Shown one piece after another: positions 53,996-61,347 of a stretch of 64,000 nucleotides of DNA. The notes beneath the pieces are model-generated. The model was not told the origin of the DNA and made no database searches. It saw only the letters and a program-made list of their open reading frames with translations. Source of the stretch: a virus; the IMG/VR virus record IMGVR_UViG_3300045125_000071, positions 124,001-188,000 of that record; one strand, 5' to 3'. Each line of letters opens with the position of its first letter. Position 1 is the first letter of the stretch. A program made the translations under genes and the position numbers.

Positions 53996-54193
53996 ATGGC
54001 CAAAAGATACCAGGTCATTTCGCCAGACGGGTTCACCATCGAATTCGATGTGTGGGCATATCCATCAAAGAAAAAGGCAAAAGAGGCTTTTGAGAAGTGG
54101 AAGGAAAGATATACCAGACAAGGATATTATTCATCCGTGAAGTATGGTAGAATTCCTTTAGCCGAATTGGAAAATTATTGTCAAATTGGATAA
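53996..54193 (+). CDS. Hypothetical protein, 65 aa
   Basis: MAKRYQVISPDGFTIEFDVW, then YPSKKKAKEAFEKWKERYTR and GYYSSVKYGRIPLAELENYC. Small alpha/beta domain with a 'QGYYSS' block seen in other unnamed phage proteins. Unknown. Confidence 0.68.
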   Translation: MAKRYQVISPDGFTIEFDVWAYPSKKKAKEAFEKWKERYTRQGYYSSVKYGRIPLAELENYCQIG

Positions 54194-54205
54194 AATTAAA
54201 ACAAA

Positions 54206-54391
54206 ATGAAACTTCGTAACTACATCCTGACTCTGGACGCAAAAGTTCAAAACCTTTACAAGAATACGATTGAGACAATGCATATGCAAGCATATAATTT
54301 GCGTGATGCAAAGGTGAAATCTTCAAGAATTGCACGTGATTACAACATGAAAGTTGTAAGTGTAAAACTGAACAGAGCGATTCATTTTTAA
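54206..54391 (+). CDS. Hypothetical basic protein, 61 aa
   Basis: MKLRNYILTLDAKVQNLYKN, then KSSRIARDYNMKVVSVKLNR. Basic. Unknown. Confidence 0.62.
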   Translation: MKLRNYILTLDAKVQNLYKNTIETMHMQAYNLRDAKVKSSRIARDYNMKVVSVKLNRAIHF

Positions 54392-54403
54392 ATTATAAAC
54401 ACA

Positions 54404-54778
54404 ATGAAAAAGATTCTTGAAAAAATCAGAAAAGCTTACGAGAAACACGGACAGGCTGCGGCTTTCGATGTCGCCAACGAACATGGGTTGAAGTACGAGT
54501 ACTGTTGGACTTGTGAAACGTCAAGCCCCGCTGTTGACCATCAATGTGCTATCTGTGGATGCGACACAACAACGCGTATGACACATACCGAGTTTTTCGA
54601 AAGAACGGATTACATTACTCTGGGACAGCAGAAGCTAACGCTGTTGGCTATTCTGGATAAAGGTGGATTGCACTCAACCCAGGTCGAAGACATTGAAGGA
54701 TTAATAAATTTCATCGACAGCTTTCAAGACACAGCCATTGATAATGGTATGAAAGAAGAAGATGTTTTTATAAATTAA
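54404..54778 (+). CDS. Zinc-ribbon protein, 124 aa
   Basis: MKKILEKIRKAYEKHGQAAA, then YEYCWTCETSSPAVDHQCAI with CGCDT, a four-Cys zinc ribbon (CxxC...CxxC). The second half is helical and acidic. Role unknown. Confidence 0.7.
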   Translation: MKKILEKIRKAYEKHGQAAAFDVANEHGLKYEYCWTCETSSPAVDHQCAICGCDTTTRMTHTEFFERTDYITLGQQKLTLLAILDKGGLHSTQVEDIEGLINFIDSFQDTAIDNGMKEEDVFIN

Positions 54779-54828
54779 ATTTGCGTAATTGATATAAACG
54801 TATTACCTTTATACCAAAATTCAGAAAC

Positions 54829-55029
54829 ATGGCACTCAAAAAACACATTCCAACAATCGAAGACAGAATCCAAGAAAGGAAAGATGTTCATGCAATGTTG
54901 AAGACATCGATGAAAGAAGTAAAAAGTCTTATCAATTGCCTGGATAAAATCGACGAGCAAATAAAAAAATTGGAAAAAAGAAAACGAAAAAAAGAAAGTG
55001 TGAACCAAAGTTCAAAAAGATTGTTCTAA
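54829..55029 (+). CDS. Coiled-coil protein, 66 aa
   Basis: MALKKHIPTIEDRIQERKDV, then LINCLDKIDEQIKKLEKRKR. Very basic C-terminus. Box TACCTTTATAC near 54803. Unknown. Confidence 0.62.
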   Translation: MALKKHIPTIEDRIQERKDVHAMLKTSMKEVKSLINCLDKIDEQIKKLEKRKRKKESVNQSSKRLF

Positions 55030-55056
55030 ATAAGTAACCAACAAAAACCAGATAAA

Positions 55057-55329
55057 ATGAAAGTACAAGTAGTTTGCAAAGTTCCGAGCGGACATCAGCC
55101 AAAACCAGTCAAAATTCTTTGCGGTGGCTGCAAGAAAAACCCCGATGGTTCGTTTTCATTTGAAATGGAATTCGATACCAAGGTTGATGCAACCCAATGG
55201 TTGTATGATAGGGCATATGAAATCGCAAAAGATGATAAGGAACTCAAGCGGCTCAATTCGCAAATCAGGGTTCACAAGAAACTGAGCTATGATGTTGCGA
55301 CAGCAAAAATCATGCGTGTCAAAAACTAA
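55057..55329 (+). CDS. Hypothetical basic protein, 90 aa
   Basis: MKVQVVCKVPSGHQPKPVKI, then DATQWLYDRAYEIAKDDKEL. Small alpha/beta. Two bases before the next start. Unknown. Confidence 0.64.
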   Translation: MKVQVVCKVPSGHQPKPVKILCGGCKKNPDGSFSFEMEFDTKVDATQWLYDRAYEIAKDDKELKRLNSQIRVHKKLSYDVATAKIMRVKN

Positions 55330-55331
55330 TC

Positions 55332-55514
55332 ATGTCAAAAAGAGTTATCAAGTACGAAGTAATCGTCTGTGGTGAGGTCATCAAGGTCGAAAACCTAAAA
55401 GAGGCTGAGGACAGGTTGAAGAGGCACGAACTATCGGACTTCGCACCATCCTACATCCTCCGAAAGGAGTTCTCCCAGAAAGGGAATTTGCTGGATGTGA
55501 TAATGGTGGGTTAA
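55332..55514 (+). CDS. Hypothetical protein, 60 aa
   Basis: MSKRVIKYEVIVCGEVIKVE, then SYILRKEFSQKGNLLDVIMV. Unknown; end of its operon. Confidence 0.62.
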   Translation: MSKRVIKYEVIVCGEVIKVENLKEAEDRLKRHELSDFAPSYILRKEFSQKGNLLDVIMVG

Positions 55515-55539
55515 CTCATTGCGGATGGGTTCATGAGGA

Positions 55540-55571
55540 CAAGGAGATGCCGAAAGGTGTCTCCTTTTTTA
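55540..55571 (+). terminator. Hairpin terminator
   Basis: AAGGAGATGCC-GAAA-GGTGTCTCCTT, then T4. Confidence 0.85.
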
Positions 55572-55674
55572 TGAAATTATTATCAAATATTTTGTTAATG
55601 TGGAAAAGATTATATATTTTTGCACGTACAATACACAATATGTTGATATTTTTGCACAAGTAAATCAAATCAAA

Positions 55675-55905
55675 ATGAGTAAAGCCGAAACCGTAAACCT
55701 AACAGACAAGTTGAACAGAAAACACATACGACTTGTCCTGTCCGATGACGGAAAGGGCGTATGGGAACGATGGGAGTCAAAGGACAAACATAAGTGGGTT
55801 AAAACCCATGAATCTCTTTCTGTTCAAAATGTTATCAAGGAACAGGAGGAAGTTAAAACCCGAAACTATTTCAATCTATTCAGAATAATCTTTTCCAAAC
55901 GATAG
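55675..55905 (+). CDS. Hypothetical basic protein, 76 aa
   Basis: MSKAETVNLTDKLNRKHIRL, then WERWESKDKHKWVKTHESLS. Two overlapping TATTTTTGC-like boxes (about 55616 and 55645) precede it; which is used is not clear. Unknown. Confidence 0.64.
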   Translation: MSKAETVNLTDKLNRKHIRLVLSDDGKGVWERWESKDKHKWVKTHESLSVQNVIKEQEEVKTRNYFNLFRIIFSKR

Positions 55906-55940
55906 TTCTGTGAGATAGCTATTGTTGGTTTTAGTTCGAA

Positions 55941-55968
55941 AGCCCCGCAGTTTTGTGGGGCTTTTTTA
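55941..55968 (+). terminator. Hairpin terminator
   Basis: AGCCCCGCA / TGTGGGGCT stem around GTTT, then T6. Confidence 0.87.
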
Positions 55969-56001
55969 TTTGTTCGAGAGTCGTCCTGGTTAACAGCTCC
56001 A

Positions 56002-56043
56002 GATTTTGTCTAGTTTTGGAACGATTTAAAACTAGACAAAATC
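56002..56043. repeat. Conserved inverted repeat, copy 21
   Basis: Arms canonical, loop 10; flanks TCCTGG (55984) and CCAGGGA (56047) pair. Confidence 0.92.
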
Positions 56044-56059
56044 CATCCAGGGAAAAAAT

Positions 56060-56090
56060 TTTGCATATCAAAGTATTATTTGTATATTTG
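56060..56090 (+). promoter_or_regulatory. Bacteroidota-type promoter
   Basis: TTTG 56060-56063, 19 bases, TATATTTG 56083-56090. Confidence 0.82.
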
Positions 56091-56111
56091 TGTAAACAAA
56101 ACATATCACAT

Positions 56112-56872
56112 ATGAAGTTTAAATCAATTGCGGAAGCCAAGAGACAAACGGGCTTATCTTACCTGGGCAATGTTAACCACAGCGCAAAGCATGAAAAGAA
56201 CGCGAAGTACAATGAGCTTGTATATGCATTATATCTGGCTCCAGCTAAGCTGTCTGGTTACAATGTTTGTCCAAAGTCGAACGCCGAATGTCGGTTATTA
56301 TGTCTGAATGAAAGCGGACAAAATAAGATGGACAAGGGGAATATCAATAATGCCCGAATCAAAAAAACAAAACTGTTTTTCGAGGACAGACAGTTTTTCA
56401 TGGAATGGCTGGTGGCTGAAATCAAACGCTACAAAACCAAAGCCAAAACGATGGGGTATCATTTCAGCATTCAGATTGAATAATACGTCGGATATCAGTC
56501 CCGAACAATTTCATATGGAAATCGATGGGGAACGGAAAAATATACTACAGCTGTTTCCCAGATGTACAGTTTTACGATTATACCAAAGTGGACAATCGAA
56601 TTGACATTGTCAACAAACATACCAACTATGACCTTACCTTCTCGTATGACGGGTACAATTGGGAGGTCTGTGAAAAGATGCTGAAGAACAATGTTCGGGT
56701 GGCGGTTGTCTTCGCAAAGCAACTTCCTGAACAATGGCGGGGACATAACGTCATCAGCGGGGACGACTACGATGTGCGCTTCCGTGACGACAGGAACGTC
56801 ATTGTCGGCCTGAAGTTCAAGCAGGTACGGAACAAGTATACCAAGGACATGAAGTTCGTGGTGCAGGACTAA
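56112..56872 (+). CDS. GP88-like phage protein (two frameshifts)
   Basis: MKFKSIAEAKRQTGLSYLGN, SGYNVCPKSNAECRLLCLNE, SGQNKMDKGNINNARIKKTK and LFFEDRQFFMEWLVAEI join, after a shift near 56475, to LNNTSDISPEQFHMEI and, after another near 56560, to FPDVQFYDYTKVDNRIDIVN, YDLTFSYDGYNWEVCEKMLK and VRVAVVFAKQLPEQWRGHNV. The layout fits the mycobacteriophage gene-product-88 family in long form. About 253 residues; family function unknown. Confidence 0.75.
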
Positions 56873-56891
56873 CGGTTCAGGGATAATGGTC

Positions 56892-56924
56892 CATCCCCCA
56901 GGAAAAACCTGGGGGATTTTTTTA
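56892..56924 (+). terminator. Hairpin terminator
   Basis: ATCCCCCAGG / CCTGGGGGAT stem around AAAAA, then T6. Confidence 0.9.
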
Positions 56925-56939
56925 TCTCAGCACGAGCAA

Positions 56940-56986
56940 GATTTTGTCTAGTTTTAAAACCGCGTATGACAAAACTAGACAAAATC
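56940..56986. repeat. Conserved inverted repeat, copy 22
   Basis: Arms canonical; last copy in the window. Confidence 0.92.
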
Positions 56987-57112
56987 CAATCTGGTGCCAG
57001 CAGGTCATAAAAAATTGTTAAAAAAATATTTGTTAAAAGGTATTAATGTTTTAGCTTTGTGTTTGAATATGTCAAATTTGACATCTTTGAAATCAGAACA
57101 AAAACATTATGT

Positions 57113-57143
57113 TTTGTTTATGTTGGTTCTCGTGTTATATTTG
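57113..57143 (+). promoter_or_regulatory. Bacteroidota-type promoter, nearly leaderless
   Basis: TTTG 57113-57116, 19 bases, TATATTTG 57136-57143. The ATG follows at 57158, so the leader is only about ten bases. Confidence 0.75.
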
Positions 57144-57157
57144 TATGTGTGGGGTAT

Positions 57158-57727
57158 ATGGAGAGTCGTATTTTAATTACAGGTGATTCCAAATCACTGC
57201 GCAATCTGGCTGGGGACTTCGGCAACTTGTACGATGACCCTGAAAGGTTATTCATGTCTTCCATGGTTGGGATAGCAGCTGACGGTTGTTCGAATCTGGT
57301 GCATTTTGGTAGTCCATATGATGAAGTTGTTGATTCATTTGACTACTCTTATTTTGCTGGTGAAATCAAAGCGTCCTTTACTTCTGATTATCCCTGCAAA
57401 GAATTCTTCATTAAGCTTTCAAGGAAGTACGGTGTATCTATCCGTGTGGTATACATCGATTTTGGGTTACCATATAATTCAGGTTCTTATACTATAGTTG
57501 ATGGTAGATTATGGGTACCAATAACGTATGAAACGGCGTATGAATGTCTGTACCAGAACTTTACAAAAGAATTCTGGACCTATTTAAAACACGGGACACA
57601 TTTGAAACATCTTAAACCAAGCGAATCAATTGACCAATTCATCGACAGGTTTTTTGGTTACGTATTACACCAGGACCTAGAAGAGATTCGCAGGTTGCAC
57701 CAGGAAATAGTAACGAGCATTTCTTAA
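57158..57727 (+). CDS. Hypothetical protein, 189 aa
   Basis: MESRILITGDSKSLRNLAGD, then GVSIRVVYIDFGLPYNSGSY and an end HQDLEEIRRLHQEIVTSIS. The start is set by the promoter, which would lie inside any longer reading. First gene of the 57-60 kb operon. Unknown. Confidence 0.7.
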   Translation: MESRILITGDSKSLRNLAGDFGNLYDDPERLFMSSMVGIAADGCSNLVHFGSPYDEVVDSFDYSYFAGEIKASFTSDYPCKEFFIKLSRKYGVSIRVVYIDFGLPYNSGSYTIVDGRLWVPITYETAYECLYQNFTKEFWTYLKHGTHLKHLKPSESIDQFIDRFFGYVLHQDLEEIRRLHQEIVTSIS

Positions 57728-57741
57728 AAAAACAAACAAAA

Positions 57742-58251
57742 ATGGGAAGAGTTAACAAACGGACTAAGTCAGCATTCGCAGATTTAACTGGAAACGAGAG
57801 GGAAGTAAGCGCGTATGACATATTCCTTAACTTGAACAATCCAACGGAACCGTCGAGTACTCTGCTGGGCCTAATCTCCAATTATAGGGTGTATATCGAA
57901 TCAAACAGGTTGGTCATCGAGCGAATCGGATTGGTGGAAGAATTAATCATGCAACTCAGGACGTATGAAAACATGGATGACATTAAGATATCCAACATCA
58001 GGAACTACATCTACGCTCGTGCGCCTTTCTACAGGAAGGACATCAAGACCAAGGATGTTCGTGTCATCGTGGACAGCACCGATATTTGGAATGTACCTCT
58101 GGATGAGCTAAATTCGAACGAGGAATTCATGAACAAAGCCAAGGAGGCCCTGAGGGAAAAGATGAAAGCTGTCATCGATAAGAACCTGGAACGACTTCAG
58201 GAACTGAATGAAAAGATTTCATCTGAAATGAAAGTTGGGGTGGATGATTAA
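57742..58251 (+). CDS. Hypothetical protein with ARAPF block, paralogue A
   Basis: MGRVNKRTKSAFADLTGNER, then NIRNYIYARAPFYRKDIKTK and an end of charged helices. The ARAPFxxKD block and the following layout recur in the gene at 58537, so the two are likely duplicates flanking an 89-codon gene. Function unknown. Confidence 0.7.
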   Translation: MGRVNKRTKSAFADLTGNEREVSAYDIFLNLNNPTEPSSTLLGLISNYRVYIESNRLVIERIGLVEELIMQLRTYENMDDIKISNIRNYIYARAPFYRKDIKTKDVRVIVDSTDIWNVPLDELNSNEEFMNKAKEALREKMKAVIDKNLERLQELNEKISSEMKVGVDD

Positions 58252-58277
58252 TCACGTATTACATAAATCTAACAAAT

Positions 58278-58547
58278 ATGGAAAACAGTGTTTACACTCA
58301 GGAGACGTATGACAAGTATTTTAAAGCGGCTGAGGATTACGCCAGGATGTGGGGAATCACTGATGTTCATGTAATAGAAATCATGACATCGGTAATGTTG
58401 CACAGGGATAATCTGAGACCTGGTGGTGGCTTTGTACAGTCAGTTGTCGCCAACGACCTGTATCAGGCTATCAATAGAGCTGATGATACCTGCATTAAGT
58501 ACTTGAAACAAATTGTTGCGGCTAAATACAATTGTCATGTCAGATAA
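58278..58547 (+). CDS. Hypothetical helical protein, 89 aa
   Basis: MENSVYTQETYDKYFKAAED, then GGGFVQSVVANDLYQAINRA. Helical. Its end overlaps the start of paralogue B. Unknown. Confidence 0.66.
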   Translation: MENSVYTQETYDKYFKAAEDYARMWGITDVHVIEIMTSVMLHRDNLRPGGGFVQSVVANDLYQAINRADDTCIKYLKQIVAAKYNCHVR

Positions 58548-59073
58548 GAAGATAAAGGTTAATGGTGTCTTCACCAAGATTTCAGGTGATGATAAAAAAC
58601 TGTCTGAATGGGAAGTGTTTAAATCAAACACCGCCCGCGCCGCAGCTAAGATTGGTAATAATACCAAAAAAGCTCGCATACAGGCTAAGCTTAAGCGTTA
58701 CAGTGAAATCATCCAGAGCGAACAGTTCATCAGCATGATTGCAGAACTGACTCAGCTGGAACATGAAATCATACAGAATCAGTGCTCGGTAAACCCAAAG
58801 ATTACCATGGGCACCCTGAAACAAACCAGGAACGGCAACGTCGTGGAACATCTGATTGCGCGTGCACCATTCCCATTCAAGGATAAGAACAGAAATGAAT
58901 TTCGCATGTATCTGGGGAAAATGGGCGAACTTCCATATGCGACGGTGGAGGATGTGTGCAAGGATTCCAGGTTCATGGTCGAAGTGGAGAAAAAGGTCGT
59001 TTCAGCAATGAACGATATCATCGCTGGAAAAACCAATTCAAAAGTATATATGGGTAACAATCCAGAGACATGA
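58537..59073 (+). CDS. Hypothetical protein with ARAPF block, paralogue B
   Basis: MSDKKIKVNGVFTKISGDDK, then VVEHLIARAPFPFKDKNRNE. See paralogue A at 57742. The first half is basic. The end overlaps the next start (ATGA). Confidence 0.7.
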   Translation: MSDKKIKVNGVFTKISGDDKKLSEWEVFKSNTARAAAKIGNNTKKARIQAKLKRYSEIIQSEQFISMIAELTQLEHEIIQNQCSVNPKITMGTLKQTRNGNVVEHLIARAPFPFKDKNRNEFRMYLGKMGELPYATVEDVCKDSRFMVEVEKKVVSAMNDIIAGKTNSKVYMGNNPET

Positions 59074-59210
59074 GAAAAATATTGAAGTGGGCGGAATGGA
59101 AAATTGATTTATATATCGCCTATTTTATGTACAATCCAGGTAAACGGTACCACTATCATCGCTACATGATTAAAAAGTGGGGTGATAAATATTTAAATAC
59201 GTTTCAATGA
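59070..59210 (+). CDS. Small basic protein, 46 aa
   Basis: MRKILKWAEWKIDLYIAYFM then basic and aromatic residues, YNPGKRYHYHRYMIKKWGDK. Coupled by ATGA overlaps on both sides. Possibly peripheral to the membrane. Unknown. Confidence 0.6.
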   Translation: MRKILKWAEWKIDLYIAYFMYNPGKRYHYHRYMIKKWGDKYLNTFQ

Positions 59211-59644
59211 ATCGACCAAATGAGCAATTGGGGTCCGCAGCCCCATCGCCATGGACAATCGCACCAATGGCATTGCTGGCTCTTTTCCTTTCCTTCTTCG
59301 GATTCCCATTTCTATTCCTAGTTGTAATTTACCAGTTCTTCGAACTCTGGTTCTGGGACTATGAATTGTATGACCGAACCATCGTGGAAAAGAAAGGAAT
59401 ATTCTCCGTGTCATACAGGGAGGTTCATTACGCCCGAATCAAATCAATCATGGTGGACCAACCATTCCTGCTCCGCATAGTGGGTCTGTCGAACATCACC
59501 ATCAAATCAAGTGACCCTTACATGCCCATCCTGGAAATAAAAGCGGTTTCAGATGGTTTGCAATTAAAGGAGTTCATCAGCCAGAAAATGTACGAATGGC
59601 GAAAAGCCGAAGGCATTAAGGAATTCGATATGTACAATCTGTAA
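59207..59644 (+). CDS. Bacterial PH-domain (YdbS-like) membrane protein
   Basis: 145 residues. Two hydrophobic segments at about residues 17-50 (PMALLALFLSFFGFPFLFLV) are followed by YELYDRTIVEKKGIFSVSYR, YARIKSIMVDQPFLLRIVGL and ITIKSSDP, the bPH_2 fold of YdbS-like membrane proteins. Role in infection unknown. Confidence 0.72.
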   Translation: MNRPNEQLGSAAPSPWTIAPMALLALFLSFFGFPFLFLVVIYQFFELWFWDYELYDRTIVEKKGIFSVSYREVHYARIKSIMVDQPFLLRIVGLSNITIKSSDPYMPILEIKAVSDGLQLKEFISQKMYEWRKAEGIKEFDMYNL

Positions 59645-59735
59645 TTCCCGCGTATTACATTTTCAAAAAAAAGTTGCCCTGAAATTTTTTTATTCGGCCA
59701 GAATTTGTTATATTTTATATATAAACAAATGTAAA

Positions 59736-59942
59736 ATGAATAACAAAAAAATGAAAAGGGTCGGCACCCAAAAGAACGCCAGCAATTACACCCGCACAGG
59801 GAATAACATCTACTTCGACGGCTACTCGTACCGTGTACGCGTGAGCGTAGATGGTGTCAGGTACAGCAGGAACTTTACAACAAAGAAAGCAGCAATGCAG
59901 TACCGTAAACAATTGCTCTCCGAGCAACTAGAAGTCGCGTAA
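59736..59942 (+). CDS. Free-standing AP2/arm-type DNA-binding domain
   Basis: 68 residues: NNIYFDGYSYRVRVSVDGVR, YSRNFTTKKAAMQYRKQLLS. Three strands and a helix as in the AP2-like arm-binding domain at the N-terminus of tyrosine integrases, but no catalytic domain follows. It may bind DNA on its own as a regulator, possibly at the non-coding stretch just downstream. Confidence 0.6.
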   Translation: MNNKKMKRVGTQKNASNYTRTGNNIYFDGYSYRVRVSVDGVRYSRNFTTKKAAMQYRKQLLSEQLEVA

Positions 59943-59965
59943 TACAATAATCTTGCATGCCGTGC

Positions 59966-59998
59966 AATGCCAGTGCTTTATGTACTGGCATTTTTTTT
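59966..59998 (+). terminator. Hairpin terminator
   Basis: AATGCCAGT / ACTGGCATT stem around GCTTTATGT, then T8. Confidence 0.9.
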
Positions 59999-60039
59999 GC
60001 ACAACATATTACAAAAATTTATATATGTATTACTACCGC

Positions 60040-60057
60040 ATGTTCCACGTGGAACAT
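60040..60057. promoter_or_regulatory. parS-like palindrome
   Basis: ATGTTCCACGTGGAACAT, a perfect 18-base palindrome. Its core TGTTCCACGTGGAACA differs from the ParB-site consensus TGTTTCACGTGAAACA at two symmetric positions. Confidence 0.65.
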
Positions 60058-60106
60058 ATCCTGGCGGCTCCGCGTATGACAATGTGTATGTATGACACAT
60101 TATTAG

Positions 60107-60115
60107 TTATCCACA
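60107..60115 (+). promoter_or_regulatory. DnaA box
   Basis: TTATCCACA, the perfect strong DnaA-binding 9-mer, 50 bases from the parS-like site. A single box could also be chance. Confidence 0.5.
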
Positions 60116-60389
60116 ATATATGCACTGACATTATGACATGCCAGGGCCAGAAATTTTGTCAGTAGGTCGAGATTGGGACGTAGGACAATCCCCAAATGTA
60201 TTACAACTATTTTACATATTATCTACTTATTTATATTCAATATATTAGAACTGAATTTTTGTGGGTTTGTAATACTTAAAACGCCAATAAATTAATTACG
60301 ACAAAATGACCTGACTAAATAACCCTTTTAGATTACAAACAACTGACATTATGTTAGTAACATTTCTTTGCACAATAACATAAATTATA

Positions 60390-60725
60390 TTAGTGTGCAT
60401 CCCATATTAGGGGTTCATCGCAGTTCGGACATTCATTAAGAACCAGTAAATTATTCTTTCGGAAGCTCCATTTTTCTACTATCTCTTTATCGTTTTCAGT
60501 TAGTTTTCGGTATCCATCAAGACAACCTATCTCGCCATTTATGTCATAGTATTTTCCTTTGTACCTTGTAATGACATGGTTCATTTCCTGGTTTATGTAT
60601 GGTATACAATTCTTATACATTCTACTTAGTAATACATGGAACCTATAACATCCTCCCCTTGTAAAAATATATTCCATGTATCCATCGGTGTTCCTTAGTT
60701 CATCTATGAATTTTTCCAAAGTCAT
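60390..60725 (-). CDS. Conserved hypothetical protein, 111 aa
   Basis: MTLEKFIDELRNTDGYMEYI, FTRGGCYRFHVLLSRMY, HVITRYKGKYYDINGEIGC, and a Cys pair near the end (LNECPNCDEPLIW). 'GGCY+F...H-(V/I)-Y-YYDI-G' is a recurring block in phage proteins of unknown role. The start overlaps the TGA of the micro-gene upstream. Confidence 0.7.
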   Translation of the reverse strand: MTLEKFIDELRNTDGYMEYIFTRGGCYRFHVLLSRMYKNCIPYINQEMNHVITRYKGKYYDINGEIGCLDGYRKLTENDKEIVEKWSFRKNNLLVLNECPNCDEPLIWDAH

Positions 60726-60847
60726 AGTTCTTCCTTTCCTATTTGCAGGGTCTTCAGGTGTTTGATTAGTTCTTCTAGGTTATAGGGTTCAAAGTCTGGG
60801 TTTCCGTCAATACCTATATCCATTCTCCTACCTTTTGAAATCTTCAT
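60722..60847 (-). CDS. Hypothetical protein, 41 aa
   Basis: MKISKGRRMDIGIDGNPDFE, then LEELIKHLKTLQIGKEEL. It overlaps the gene before it and the next start, both by a few bases. Unknown. Confidence 0.55.
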   Translation of the reverse strand: MKISKGRRMDIGIDGNPDFEPYNLEELIKHLKTLQIGKEEL

Positions 60848-61326
60848 TATGGTTAGGAAGATGACAATGACCGTGTAGGTGTATGCGACCTTTACGGAGG
60901 TTGTTCCATGTTTCCAAAGGGTAGTGCATACATTCTATGGTTTCTTCTTTGTATTCGAATTGTTCGAACCAATTTACGGATAGGAATAATTTTTCTTATG
61001 TTATTATGATTCTTATCAATGTGATGGTCATGGTTACCGAGAATGAGGTGTATGTTTTTACATATGATTCTATTACGGAATTCTTCGATGTTTTCAAATC
61101 CACCGAAACTCCAATCTCCCAGGTGTATTAGAATATCGTCTTCTTTAACAAGGTTGTTTATATTGTTGACGATTGCATCATTCATCTCTTCAAGGGTATT
61201 GAAGTTCCTTGTTCTTTCTGTGGGTATTTCTCCTTCTGGTGTTCTCCAATTTGTTGTTCCTCTACAGATATTTTTCTGTGAGTAATGGGTATCGGAGGTT
61301 AACCATATGGTTTTATTGTTATCCAA
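60828..61326 (-). CDS. Calcineurin-like metallophosphoesterase (frameshifted)
   Basis: WLTSDTHYSQKNI, ILIHLGDWSFGG, HLILGNHDHHID are the metal-binding blocks DxH, GD and GNHD/E. The open frame ends at 60892 but a shift near 60990 restores LRKGRIHLHGHCHLPNHNED, supplying the GHxH block, and a stop at 60828. Such phage enzymes hydrolyse phosphoesters; the substrate is not known. Confidence 0.8.
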
Positions 61327-61347
61327 TTTTTATCATTCTCCAACATT

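Larger units (their letters stand above)
59999..60389. other. Non-coding stretch, candidate replication/partition region
   Basis: About 390 bases with no credible gene, between plus-strand genes ending at 59942 and minus-strand genes from 60390. It contains the parS-like palindrome, a perfect DnaA box and AT-rich runs (60190-60260). Confidence 0.5.

Noticed and set aside
28563-56986. CRISPR array
   Set aside because: The repeat copies are 0.5-4 kb apart with genes between them, are inverted repeats, and have no regular spacers or cas genes.
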